NCBI GenBank assembly: GCA_963836015.1
Contig: CAWIIF010000003.1
Location: 1-64,000, forward strand
Reading direction: 5' to 3'
Source of the DNA: CAWCDJ01 sp963836015
GTDB taxonomy: Bacteria; Acidobacteriota; Terriglobia; Bryobacterales; Bryobacteraceae
Length of the DNA: 64,000 bases
Both the position numbers and the translations under genes were made by a program. This document shows, piece by piece, positions 16,715-26,517 of this stretch (position 1 is its first letter; every line of letters starts with the position of its first letter). Under the pieces are notes generated by a model. It was not told the origin of the DNA and did not search any database. It saw only the letters and a program-made list of their open reading frames with translations.

Positions 16715-17224
16715 TCAGTATCCTTTCGTTTCCGCAATCCAATAGATCACCACGTCCGGGTTATCGGTCTCCAGCCGGACCAGCACCTGCTCGGTCCGGG
16801 CGCGGCGTATGCCGGCCGGGCGAGCCGCCCTCTCCGTCCTCTTCGGGATCACCAGCGCCCCGGCGGGCGGCGGAGGCGTCCGCACCACCGCCACGGGCAC
16901 CGGCGGGAGCGGCCGCCATTCCAGCCGGACCCCTAGGGCCGCCACCAGGACCGCCGCTGCCGCCGCCACGGCGTACCACCAGGCCATCCGCCGCGGGCTG
17001 GCGACCCTCTCCATCACGCGCGCCCGGACGGCGGCGAAATGGGCCTCTACCGGCGTCTCCCCATGCGCCTCGCGCAGCGTCTCGAGCGCCTGCTTCATCC
17101 CGGAGGCAAACACCTGACAACCGGCGCATTCACCAAGATGCCGCTCGACCCCGGCCGTTTCCTCCGCCGCCAGGTCTCCGCCGGCATACAGCGCTACCCG
17201 TTCCTCCCACTCCACGCAGTTCAT
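16715..17224 (-). CDS. zinc-finger anti-sigma factor
   Basis: 169-aa membrane protein. The N-terminus (MNCVEWEERVALYAGGDL) leads into an H-x3-C-x2-C anti-sigma zinc motif, HLGECAGC, near residue 29. A single TM helix at about 82-102 is followed by a proline-rich extracytoplasmic tail. This is the classic layout of ZAS-type anti-ECF-sigma proteins. Its ATG overlaps the sigma stop codon (ATGA). The tail ends with a small beta segment rather than a known sensor domain. A longer in-frame reading upstream is antisense-like and overlaps the sigma gene, so I rejected it. Confidence 0.8.
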   Translation of the reverse strand: MNCVEWEERVALYAGGDLAAEETAGVERHLGECAGCQVFASGMKQALETLREAHGETPVEAHFAAVRARVMERVASPRRMAWWYAVAAAAAVLVAALGVRLEWRPLPPVPVAVVRTPPPPAGALVIPKRTERAARPAGIRRARTEQVLVRLETDNPDVVIYWIAETKGY

Positions 17225-17808
17225 GACCGCCTCCGGAAATACCGCTCCACAAAATCCTTCACCTTGACCCGGGCCCTCGACACCTGGGACCGCACGGTCG
17301 CCTCGCTCGAGCCCAGGACCCGCGCGACCTCTCCGGTCGAAAGCCCCTCCAGATCCCGCAGAATCAGCGCCGTGCGTTCCTTTTCGGGCAGCATCCGCAG
17401 GCTGAGCTCGAGCACCCGGCGCCGCTCGGCTTCCGCGCTGGCCTGGTGGGGATCGCTTCCCCCCGCCGGAATCTCGTCCGCCTCCTCGACGGACACCGCC
17501 ACAGCGCGTTTCCGGCGCAGATCGTGGCACACATTGACCGTCACCCGGTAGAGCCAGCTCGACACACTTCCGCCTTCGATCTTGCGCAGGTTCCGGTACA
17601 GCTTGAAGAAGACCTCCTGCGAGGCGTCCTGCGCATCGCTCATGCCGCCCAGCATGCGCAGCGCGGTCACCAGGACCAGGCGCTCGTATTGCCGGACGAG
17701 CTGCTCGAACGCCGCCAGGTCGCCGGCTCGCGCGGCTTCCAGTAACGTCGAAGGCTCTTGCGGGCTGTCCATCGGGCCGGCCGTTGCCAGGATCGCCAGG
17801 GCTGTCAT
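17221..17808 (-). CDS. ECF RNA polymerase sigma factor
   Basis: 195-aa sigma-70 family protein of the extracytoplasmic-function class. Region 2 is at about 30-100 (FEQLVRQYERLVLVTALRML, DAQDASQEVFFKLY, and the -10-recognising SVSSWLYRVTVNVCHDLRRK). Region 4 is at about 130-180 with the helix-turn-helix GLSTGEVARVLGSSEATVRS. It forms one unit with the overlapping anti-sigma gene and the secretin-N-like gene. ATG 17772 (MDSPQEPS) is an equally plausible start, since the first 12 residues carry no family signal. Confidence 0.9.
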   Translation of the reverse strand: MTALAILATAGPMDSPQEPSTLLEAARAGDLAAFEQLVRQYERLVLVTALRMLGGMSDAQDASQEVFFKLYRNLRKIEGGSVSSWLYRVTVNVCHDLRRKRAVAVSVEEADEIPAGGSDPHQASAEAERRRVLELSLRMLPEKERTALILRDLEGLSTGEVARVLGSSEATVRSQVSRARVKVKDFVERYFRRRS

Positions 17809-17880
17809 CCTCTCACCAGATAGAACTGGCGGCCGGGGTGGAGTGTGGATGGAGTTTTCGGGTTTTTTGCGGGTTAGCGG

Positions 17881-20322
<2,442 letters not shown>

Positions 20323-20344
20323 AGTTCCTTGTTTCGGTCCCGCC

Positions 20345-21463
20345 TCAGATCCGCATCGGCATCACTACGTAGCGATACTGATCCGAGATTCCTTCGCCCG
20401 CCGGCCGCATCTCGCCCGCGCTCTTTTGATCTTTGAGCTCGAACGACACGCTCCCTTGCGGGATTGCTCTCAAAAAATCCAGCAGGTATTGCGCATTGAA
20501 GCCGATCTCGAGATCCGGCCCCTGATACTCGCTGGTAACAGACTCCTCGCTCTCCCCCATCTCCACGGAGGAGGAAAACACACGCACTTCGCCGTTGGTG
20601 AACTGCACGCGGATCGCCCGCGACCGCTCGTCGGCGAACTGCGCCACACGCTCGATGGCCGAGCGGATCTCGTCTTTCTGCAGCTTGGCCGAGAGCGAAT
20701 GATCCTTCGGCAGAACGCGCTCGTAATCCGGGAAATTGCCGGTCAGCTTGCGCGTGATCAACAGCCGGTGGTCCACCTGGAAGAACAGGTGGTTGTCGTC
20801 GCCCGCGAAAATCGCCTTGGCCTCCGGCCCGGCCTCGTCCGCGAGTTTGGTCAGTTCCGCCATGGCCTTCTTCGGAACCAGCGCGCGAAACTGCTGGTCG
20901 ACCATTCCGCTCTGTTCGGCGGTCGCCTGCACGTACGCCAGGCGGTGGCCGTCGGTCGCCACCATCGTCAACCCCTCCGGCCGCATCAGCAGGAGCGCTC
21001 CGTTCAGCGTGAACCGCGATTCTTCCATCGAAATCGCAAAGGCCGTCCGCGAGATCATCGACGCCAGCGTCTTCACCGGGATCTCCGCGATACGCTCGGG
21101 CATCTCCGGAAGCTCCGGAAAGCTCTCCCGCGACATGCCCGCAATCCGCGTCCTCGAGCGGCCGCAGGTAATGCTGGCCCAGTGGTTCTCGAGGAACTTC
21201 ATATTCACGTCGCCTTCCGGCAGCAGCCGCACGTAGTCGAGCAGTTTCCGTGCCGGAACCGTTCCCGCGCCTTCTTTCTTGATGCGCGCCGGGCAGGAGC
21301 ACCGGATGCCCAGCTCCAGATCGGTGGCCGTCAGCGTAACCCGATCTCCCGCAGCCTCGAGCAGCACATTCGACAGGATCGGAATGGTGGTCTTTTTCTC
21401 GACTACACCCTGCGACAGACTCAGTTCTCGTACAAGATCGGCTTTGCTGACCGTGAATTCCAT
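20345..21463 (-). CDS. dnaN: DNA polymerase III beta sliding clamp
   Basis: 372-aa processivity clamp; the standard DnaN length is about 370 aa. Visible family segments include KTTIPILSNVLLEA near 23, MSRESFPELPE near 110, the central TDGHRLAYVQA near 177 and the C-terminal YRYVVMPMRI that forms part of the partner-binding pocket. Located between dnaA and gyrB and read in the same direction. The 234-nt gap to dnaA carries DnaA-box-like sites and an AT-rich tract. Confidence 0.97.
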   Translation of the reverse strand: MEFTVSKADLVRELSLSQGVVEKKTTIPILSNVLLEAAGDRVTLTATDLELGIRCSCPARIKKEGAGTVPARKLLDYVRLLPEGDVNMKFLENHWASITCGRSRTRIAGMSRESFPELPEMPERIAEIPVKTLASMISRTAFAISMEESRFTLNGALLLMRPEGLTMVATDGHRLAYVQATAEQSGMVDQQFRALVPKKAMAELTKLADEAGPEAKAIFAGDDNHLFFQVDHRLLITRKLTGNFPDYERVLPKDHSLSAKLQKDEIRSAIERVAQFADERSRAIRVQFTNGEVRVFSSSVEMGESEESVTSEYQGPDLEIGFNAQYLLDFLRAIPQGSVSFELKDQKSAGEMRPAGEGISDQYRYVVMPMRI

Positions 21464-21697
21464 AGGGCCACAGCTCCTATCCTTTTCAGGCTGTATAGAT
21501 GAGCACTATTAGAACCGTAATCATCGGGCCTGTGCAAACTGTTGAAGGCTATCTAAATTATACTAAACTCAACTACTTTACGCTACAGGAAGTTGAGGAT
21601 CGAGGGTGCGTGCCGGGCTGAAATCCGGCACTGTAACCGTTTTTACACAGATTCCCTAAGGGCTTTTTGGGGCCGTCTGTGCAAAACACACGTAAGG
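21464..21697. other. oriC: candidate origin of replication (dnaA-dnaN intergenic region)
   Basis: 234-nt gap with three sequences matching or nearly matching the DnaA box TTWTNCACA: TTTTACACA (21641-21649, plus), TTTTGCACA (21678-21686, minus) and the one-mismatch GTTTGCACA (21531-21539, minus). An AT-rich stretch, possibly an unwinding element, lies at about 21544-21582. A 7-bp stem (21610-21616/21625-21631) lies between. The dnaA-dnaN gap is a common oriC site. The upstream side of dnaA is the competing candidate. Confidence 0.55.
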
Positions 21698-22999
21698 TCA
21701 TTGCAATGAGTCCATTAGATTGTGGAGCAACCTGTTCAATTCCGGATCATTGTGACGCGCCTTCTCGATTTTGTTTATGGAATGGATCACGGTGGTGTGA
21801 TGTTTCCCCCCGAAGGCCCTCCCGATCTCGGGCAATGAGGCATCGGTAAGCTCTTTTACCAGGTACATGGCCACCTGCCGGGGGTACACCACCTTCTTCG
21901 TGTTGCTCTTCTCTTTGAGCTGGGATTGCTTGATTTGAAAGCGGTCCGCCACCGCCTTCTGGATCGAATCGATGGTCACCTTGCGGTCCTGCACGTGGAC
22001 CAGGTGCTTCAGGACCTGCTGCGCCATCTGCAGATGGATCGGCGTGCCGGTGAGCGAGGAATAAGCCATCAGCTTCACCAGCGCCCCTTCCAGTTCCCGC
22101 ACATTCGATTTGGTCTTGGACGCCATGAAAGTGCGGACATCGTCCGGCAGTTTGACATTCTCGGCTTCGGCTTTCTTGTCGAGAATCGCCATCTTGGTTT
22201 CGAGGTCGGGAGGCTGGATATCCGCCATCAGCCCCCACTCGAAACGCGATCGCAGGCGCTCCACCAGGCCCGGAATGTCCTTGGGATGCGAATCGCTCGA
22301 GATCACGATCTGCTTCTGATGGTCGTGCAGCTCGTTGAAGGTGTGGAAGAACTCCTCCTGGGTTCGCTCCTTGTTGCCCAACAGTTGGATATCGTCGATC
22401 AGCAGCACATCCGCCTCGCGGTAGCGCTGGTGGAACTGCTGCATGCGGTCGGTGCGTATGCAGGCGATCATCTCGTTCATGAAGCGCTCGCTCGAAGTGT
22501 AGATCACCCGCATGGTCCCGAACTGCTCGGTCAGCTCGCGGCCGATCGCGTGCATCAGGTGTGTCTTTCCCATGCCCACCCCGCCATAGAGGAAGAGCGG
22601 GTTGTAGCTGCGGGAAGGGTTGGTCGCCACCGATCGCGCCGCGGCGTGCGCGAACTGGTTGCAAGCACCCACCACGAACGTCTCGAACGTGAACTTGGGG
22701 TTCAAAGAGTTGGCAGGCGCCTCGAGCTCGGAGGTTTCCATCACCGCCACCGAATGGCCTCGCGACGGCTGCGCTTCGTACGCGACTTTCTGGATCGGCA
22801 GCCCGAGGTCGCGGATTCCGTTGCGCACCATCATGCCGAATTCGGTTTCGAGCCAGGCGCCCGTCTCCGGATTGGGAACCGAAACAAACAGGGTGTCGCC
22901 ATCGAGGCCGGCAAAGCCTGTCCCCTTCAACCAGTTTTCGTAGCTCTCATGGCTGACTTTTTGTTGCAGGTAGCCGCGAAGTTGATCCCAGAAATTCAT
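21698..22999 (-). CDS. dnaA: chromosomal replication initiator protein DnaA
   Basis: 433-aa initiator. Domain I starts at MNFWDQLRGYLQQKVSHESY; a short linker follows. The AAA+ domain III has FLYGGVGMGKTHLMHAIG (Walker A) and VLLIDDIQLLGNKERTQEEF (Walker B). Domain IV has the DNA-binding signature GRAFGGKHHTTVIHSINKIE. The frame is open 37 codons upstream, but ATG 22999 starts domain I, and the upstream part covers DnaA boxes. Slightly short linker domain II compared with E. coli (467 aa). Confidence 0.97.
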   Translation of the reverse strand: MNFWDQLRGYLQQKVSHESYENWLKGTGFAGLDGDTLFVSVPNPETGAWLETEFGMMVRNGIRDLGLPIQKVAYEAQPSRGHSVAVMETSELEAPANSLNPKFTFETFVVGACNQFAHAAARSVATNPSRSYNPLFLYGGVGMGKTHLMHAIGRELTEQFGTMRVIYTSSERFMNEMIACIRTDRMQQFHQRYREADVLLIDDIQLLGNKERTQEEFFHTFNELHDHQKQIVISSDSHPKDIPGLVERLRSRFEWGLMADIQPPDLETKMAILDKKAEAENVKLPDDVRTFMASKTKSNVRELEGALVKLMAYSSLTGTPIHLQMAQQVLKHLVHVQDRKVTIDSIQKAVADRFQIKQSQLKEKSNTKKVVYPRQVAMYLVKELTDASLPEIGRAFGGKHHTTVIHSINKIEKARHNDPELNRLLHNLMDSLQ

Positions 23000-23024
23000 C
23001 GTTCGAACACACCACCGGCGGTCA

Positions 23025-23045
23025 TTTTCCACATAGTTTTCCACA
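23025..23045 (+). promoter_or_regulatory. two DnaA boxes upstream of dnaA
   Basis: Two perfect TTTTCCACA sites (23025-23033 and 23037-23045), starts 12 nt apart and in the same orientation, lie 26 nt upstream of the dnaA start codon. They match the DnaA box consensus TTWTNCACA. They fit DnaA autorepression, or a second half of a bipartite origin with the cluster beyond dnaA. Confidence 0.7.
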
Positions 23046-23221
23046 ACAGCGTGGGATCGGTGTGGGTGCGGCACCGAGAGGGATTGCCGGTCGGCATTCC
23101 CAACTCGCACCGAGGTTGCCAGTGCCTCCGTTTATGCAGAACCGAAAAGTAGTCTAGCACACCGTCACCGGTTTCCTGCAAGTTTATAACTCTCCAATTT
23201 TCAATACAATAGGCGCAACGT

Positions 23222-23250
23222 TTGACAGAGATTCTGTTCTGGGTCACAAT
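23222..23250 (+). promoter_or_regulatory. promoter of tRNA-Gly
   Basis: A consensus -35 TTGACA (23222-23227) and a -10-like CACAAT (23245-23250) are separated by 17 nt. Transcription would start about 8-10 nt before the tRNA. Confidence 0.65.
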
Positions 23251-23265
23251 AGGATTTTCCGTCGG

Positions 23266-23341
23266 GCGGGAGTAACTCAGCTGGTAGAGTGCGACCTTGC
23301 CAAGGTCGATGTCGCGGGTTCGAATCCCGTCTCCCGCTCCA
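23266..23341 (+). tRNA. tRNA-Gly (anticodon GCC)
   Basis: 76-nt cloverleaf: acceptor GCGGGAG/CTCCCGC, D-arm CTCAGCTGGTAGAG, anticodon stem GACC/GGTC with loop TTGCCAA (anticodon GCC), T-arm CGGGTTCGAATCCCG, and an encoded CCA end. Reads GGC and GGU codons. A good promoter lies just upstream. Confidence 0.97.
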
Positions 23342-23366
23342 TTAAGTTCATCCGCCCGAGCCTGCC

Positions 23367-23987
23367 ATGATCAAGCGTCTCTGCCTGTTCTTCTGCTTTG
23401 CTCTTTTCGCTTTCGCTCAGGATTACAAACTGGAACCGATTTCCACAGCAGCGCCGGGCCTGCCCGCCGCTTACGCCTCGGTGATCGATTCGCACGGATA
23501 TCGCGTCGTGGGGTCGAGCGGCCCCTGGTGCGAGGTGTGGTTCCGCAAGACGATTCCGACCGGCGCCAAACCCTCCGATCCCTCCATCACCCTGCCGATC
23601 GCCCAAGGCACGCTCCTCGGGGTCATTCGTTTCCCGGGAGCCGCGGAAGACCGCCGCGGTCAGACCGTGAAGGCCGGTATCTACACCATGCGGTACAGTG
23701 ACTTCCCGGTTGACGGAGCCCATCAGGGTGTAGCGCCGCAGCGAGATTTCGCCCTCATCACGCCCCTGGCGAACGATGCCGACCCGGCCGCCATGCCCGC
23801 CTTCGACAAACTGGTGACCATGAGCAAAACCACCGGGACGGCTCATCCCGCGGTTTTCTCGCTCGAGACTCCGGCCGGCACAACTTTTCCGGAAGTCACC
23901 AAAGAGGGCGACCACGACACCGTCCTCAACGTGAAAGTGGGCGATCTGCCGATCGCCATCATCGTCGCCGGCAAGTACGAAGGGTAG
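23367..23987 (+). CDS. secreted hypothetical protein
   Basis: 206-aa exported protein with a signal peptide (MIKRLCLFFCFALFAFAQ, cut about residue 18). The mature part is beta-rich with the segments GPWCEVWFRKTIP, GTLLGVIRFPG, KAGIYTMRYSDFP and PIAIIVAGKYEG. No catalytic motif or named family recognised. The repeated 'G-x-Y-T/V-M-R' strands suggest a beta-sandwich. It begins 25 nt after tRNA-Gly and may be read from the tRNA promoter; an ABC permease follows after 51 nt. Confidence 0.6.
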   Translation: MIKRLCLFFCFALFAFAQDYKLEPISTAAPGLPAAYASVIDSHGYRVVGSSGPWCEVWFRKTIPTGAKPSDPSITLPIAQGTLLGVIRFPGAAEDRRGQTVKAGIYTMRYSDFPVDGAHQGVAPQRDFALITPLANDADPAAMPAFDKLVTMSKTTGTAHPAVFSLETPAGTTFPEVTKEGDHDTVLNVKVGDLPIAIIVAGKYEG

Positions 23988-24038
23988 TTCCAAAACCAAT
24001 CGCAAAAGCTCTCGTCTAAGCCCCATTGGGAGGCAGCG

Positions 24039-26489
24039 ATGGGTGCGTTCGTTCAAAACGTCCGTTACGGGGTGCGGCTGCTCGGCCGGAACCCCGGGTT
24101 TACGGCTGCCGCGGTGGCCTGTCTGGCCCTCGGCATTGGCGCGACGACCGCCATCTTCAGCGTCGTCAATGCCGTCCTGCTGAAACCGCTTCCCTACACG
24201 CAATCCTCCAGGCTGACCCGCATTTTCACCGAGTTCCCCACTTTCCCCAACGGCGGTTTGCGGCACTTCTGGGTCTCGCCGCCCGAGTATTTCGATCTGA
24301 AGCGCGACACCCGTTCCTTCAGCCGCATCGAAGCCTGGGCCAACCAGGGCGCCAACCTGGCCGGCACGGCCGAGCCCGTGCGCGCCACGGTTTCCTACGT
24401 GACGGGCGGCATGCTCCCGATGCTCGGCATCACCCCGGTCCTGGGGCGCCTGCTTTCCAGTGACGACGACCGGCCGAATGTCCCGCAGACGGCCGTGCTG
24501 TCCTACGGCCTCTGGCAGCGGGCCTATGCGGGCGACCGCGGCGTGATCGGGCGCGACATCCGGCTCAACGGATCGGCCTGCACGGTGGTGGGGGTCATGC
24601 CGCCTTCTTTCGCCTTCCCGCCGGGTGAGCTCGATCCGCCGGAGCTCTGGGCGCCGCTTCAGCTCGACCCAGCCAGGCCGGGAGGCCGCGGCAGCCATTT
24701 CCTGAACGTGCTGGCGCAGCGCGGCCCGGGCGTCACGCCGGCGCACGCGGAAGGAGAGATGGCGAGCTACGTGCGGCAGACGGGCCTGACCGCGGGGCGG
24801 GGCACTCACCAGTTCGATCCGAAGTTCCACCCCATCGTACTGGCGGGATTTCAAGATGAGATCGTCCGCCCCGTGCGCCGCGCCATGCTGGTGCTGCTGG
24901 GCTCGGTGGTGTTCGTGCTGTTGATTGCGTGCGTCAACGTGGCCAATCTCCTGCTGGCCCGGTCCGAATCGCGCCGCCGCGAAATCGCGGTGCGCGCGGC
25001 CATCGGCGCCGGAACCTGGAGGCTGCTCCAACAATTCGTCATCGAGGGAGTTCTCCTCTCGATGGCCGGCGCCGCGCTCGGAATGCTGCTGGCTTTCGGC
25101 GGACTGCGCCTCCTCGTGTCCACCAACGCCGGCAGCATCCCGCGCGCGGCCGAGATCGGTATCGACTGGCAGGTGCTGCTCTTCACCCTGGCGGTTTCGC
25201 TCCTCACCGGCATCGTGTTCGGTCTCGCGCCGATCGTACACACGCGCCCGGGCACGCTGCATGAGACTTTGAAATCCGCCATGGGCCGGGCCACCGGAGC
25301 CGTGGGCGCCAACCGCTTCCGCGCGGTCCTGGTGACTGGAGAACTGGCGCTCGCGCTGGTGCTCCTGATCGGCTCCGGCCTGATGGTGAAGGCCTTCTGG
25401 AAGCTGCAGGAAGTTCAATCCGGCATCGAGCCGGATCACGTCCTCACGCTGCGCCTATCGCTTCCCAATACGGCCTACCGCGATAACGCCGCGGTGGCGG
25501 GCTTCTACCAGTCCCTGTCGGCGCGGTTGAACGGACTGCCCGGCGTGGTCGCGGCGGCTTCCGTAAGCGGGCTTCCCCCGGCCCGGCCCATCAACGCCAA
25601 CGATACGGATATCGAGGGCTTTGTCCCCCGGCCCGACGGCCCCATACAGAACATCGATTACTACAACTCGGTGGGCCCGCGGTACTTCGAAGTGGTGCGC
25701 GCGCGGCTGATCGAGGGACGGTTCCTCAACGAAAACGACGGTGCCGCGTCCACCCCGGTGGTGGCGGTCAACCAGACCATGGCGCGCACCTTCTGGCCGC
25801 ATGAATCGGCCCTCGGACACCGCGTACGCTCGGGCGGCAGCCAGAGTCCTTGGCGCACCATTGTCGGGGTGGTGGCCGATATCAAGAACGCCGCCCTCGA
25901 CCGGGCTACCGGCACTGAGCTGTACTTCCCGGCCGCGCAGGCCCCGCGCAGCCTCTCGTACCTCGTGATCCGCACGACCGGAGATCCCATGTCGCTGGTC
26001 TCCGCGGTTCGCAGCCAGATCCGCCAGCTCGACCGCGCCCTGCCGGTATCGGATGTTCGCACCATGGAAGACGTGATGGACAAGGCGCGCTCGCGGCCGC
26101 GGTTCCTCACCCTGCTGTTGACGCTGTTCTCTTCGCTCTCGCTGACGCTCGCGGCGCTGGGGATCTACGGCGTAATCTCGTATTCGGTGGCCCAGCGGAC
26201 CAACGAAATCGGCATCCGCATGGCCCTGGGCGCGCGCTCCGGCGACGTTCTGCGGCTGGTAGGTGTCACTGGCATTCGGCTGGCGGCGGCCGGGATCGTG
26301 CTCGGAACGGTGGGCGCGGTGGCCCTCACCCGCACCCTGTCAGGGCTGCTCTTCGGCGTCAGCTCGTTCGACATCGCCACGTTCCTGGCGATGGCGGGGA
26401 TTCTGGCGGCGGTTACGCTGCTGGCATGCTACATCCCGGCACGGCGGGCCTCCAAAGTCGATCCTTTGATCGCGCTTCGTTATGAATGA
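24039..26489 (+). CDS. ADOP-family MacB-like permease
   Basis: 816-aa permease of the acidobacterial duplicated orphan permease type: two FtsX modules and two MacB-PCD periplasmic domains in one chain, with no ATPase gene nearby. TM1 is at about 20-42 (FTAAAVACLALGIGATTAIF). The first FtsX block is at about 285-400 with ARSESRRREIAVRAAIGAGT. A central TM is near 430. The second block is at about 690-810 with AQRTNEIGIRMALGARSGDV. The C-terminus is VDPLIALRYE. It presumably exports peptides or lipophilic compounds with a separately encoded ATPase; the substrate is unknown. Confidence 0.88.
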   Translation: MGAFVQNVRYGVRLLGRNPGFTAAAVACLALGIGATTAIFSVVNAVLLKPLPYTQSSRLTRIFTEFPTFPNGGLRHFWVSPPEYFDLKRDTRSFSRIEAWANQGANLAGTAEPVRATVSYVTGGMLPMLGITPVLGRLLSSDDDRPNVPQTAVLSYGLWQRAYAGDRGVIGRDIRLNGSACTVVGVMPPSFAFPPGELDPPELWAPLQLDPARPGGRGSHFLNVLAQRGPGVTPAHAEGEMASYVRQTGLTAGRGTHQFDPKFHPIVLAGFQDEIVRPVRRAMLVLLGSVVFVLLIACVNVANLLLARSESRRREIAVRAAIGAGTWRLLQQFVIEGVLLSMAGAALGMLLAFGGLRLLVSTNAGSIPRAAEIGIDWQVLLFTLAVSLLTGIVFGLAPIVHTRPGTLHETLKSAMGRATGAVGANRFRAVLVTGELALALVLLIGSGLMVKAFWKLQEVQSGIEPDHVLTLRLSLPNTAYRDNAAVAGFYQSLSARLNGLPGVVAAASVSGLPPARPINANDTDIEGFVPRPDGPIQNIDYYNSVGPRYFEVVRARLIEGRFLNENDGAASTPVVAVNQTMARTFWPHESALGHRVRSGGSQSPWRTIVGVVADIKNAALDRATGTELYFPAAQAPRSLSYLVIRTTGDPMSLVSAVRSQIRQLDRALPVSDVRTMEDVMDKARSRPRFLTLLLTLFSSLSLTLAALGIYGVISYSVAQRTNEIGIRMALGARSGDVLRLVGVTGIRLAAAGIVLGTVGAVALTRTLSGLLFGVSSFDIATFLAMAGILAAVTLLACYIPARRASKVDPLIALRYE

Positions 26490-26517
26490 CGGCGCTCGCG
26501 GTACCATACGGCTAGGG

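Noticed and set aside
21605..21640. Stretch with GCTGAAATCCGGCACTGTAA reminiscent of part of a cobalamin riboswitch
   Set aside because: Only a short piece resembles the conserved core, the rest of the fold is missing, and the downstream gene is dnaN rather than a B12-related gene.
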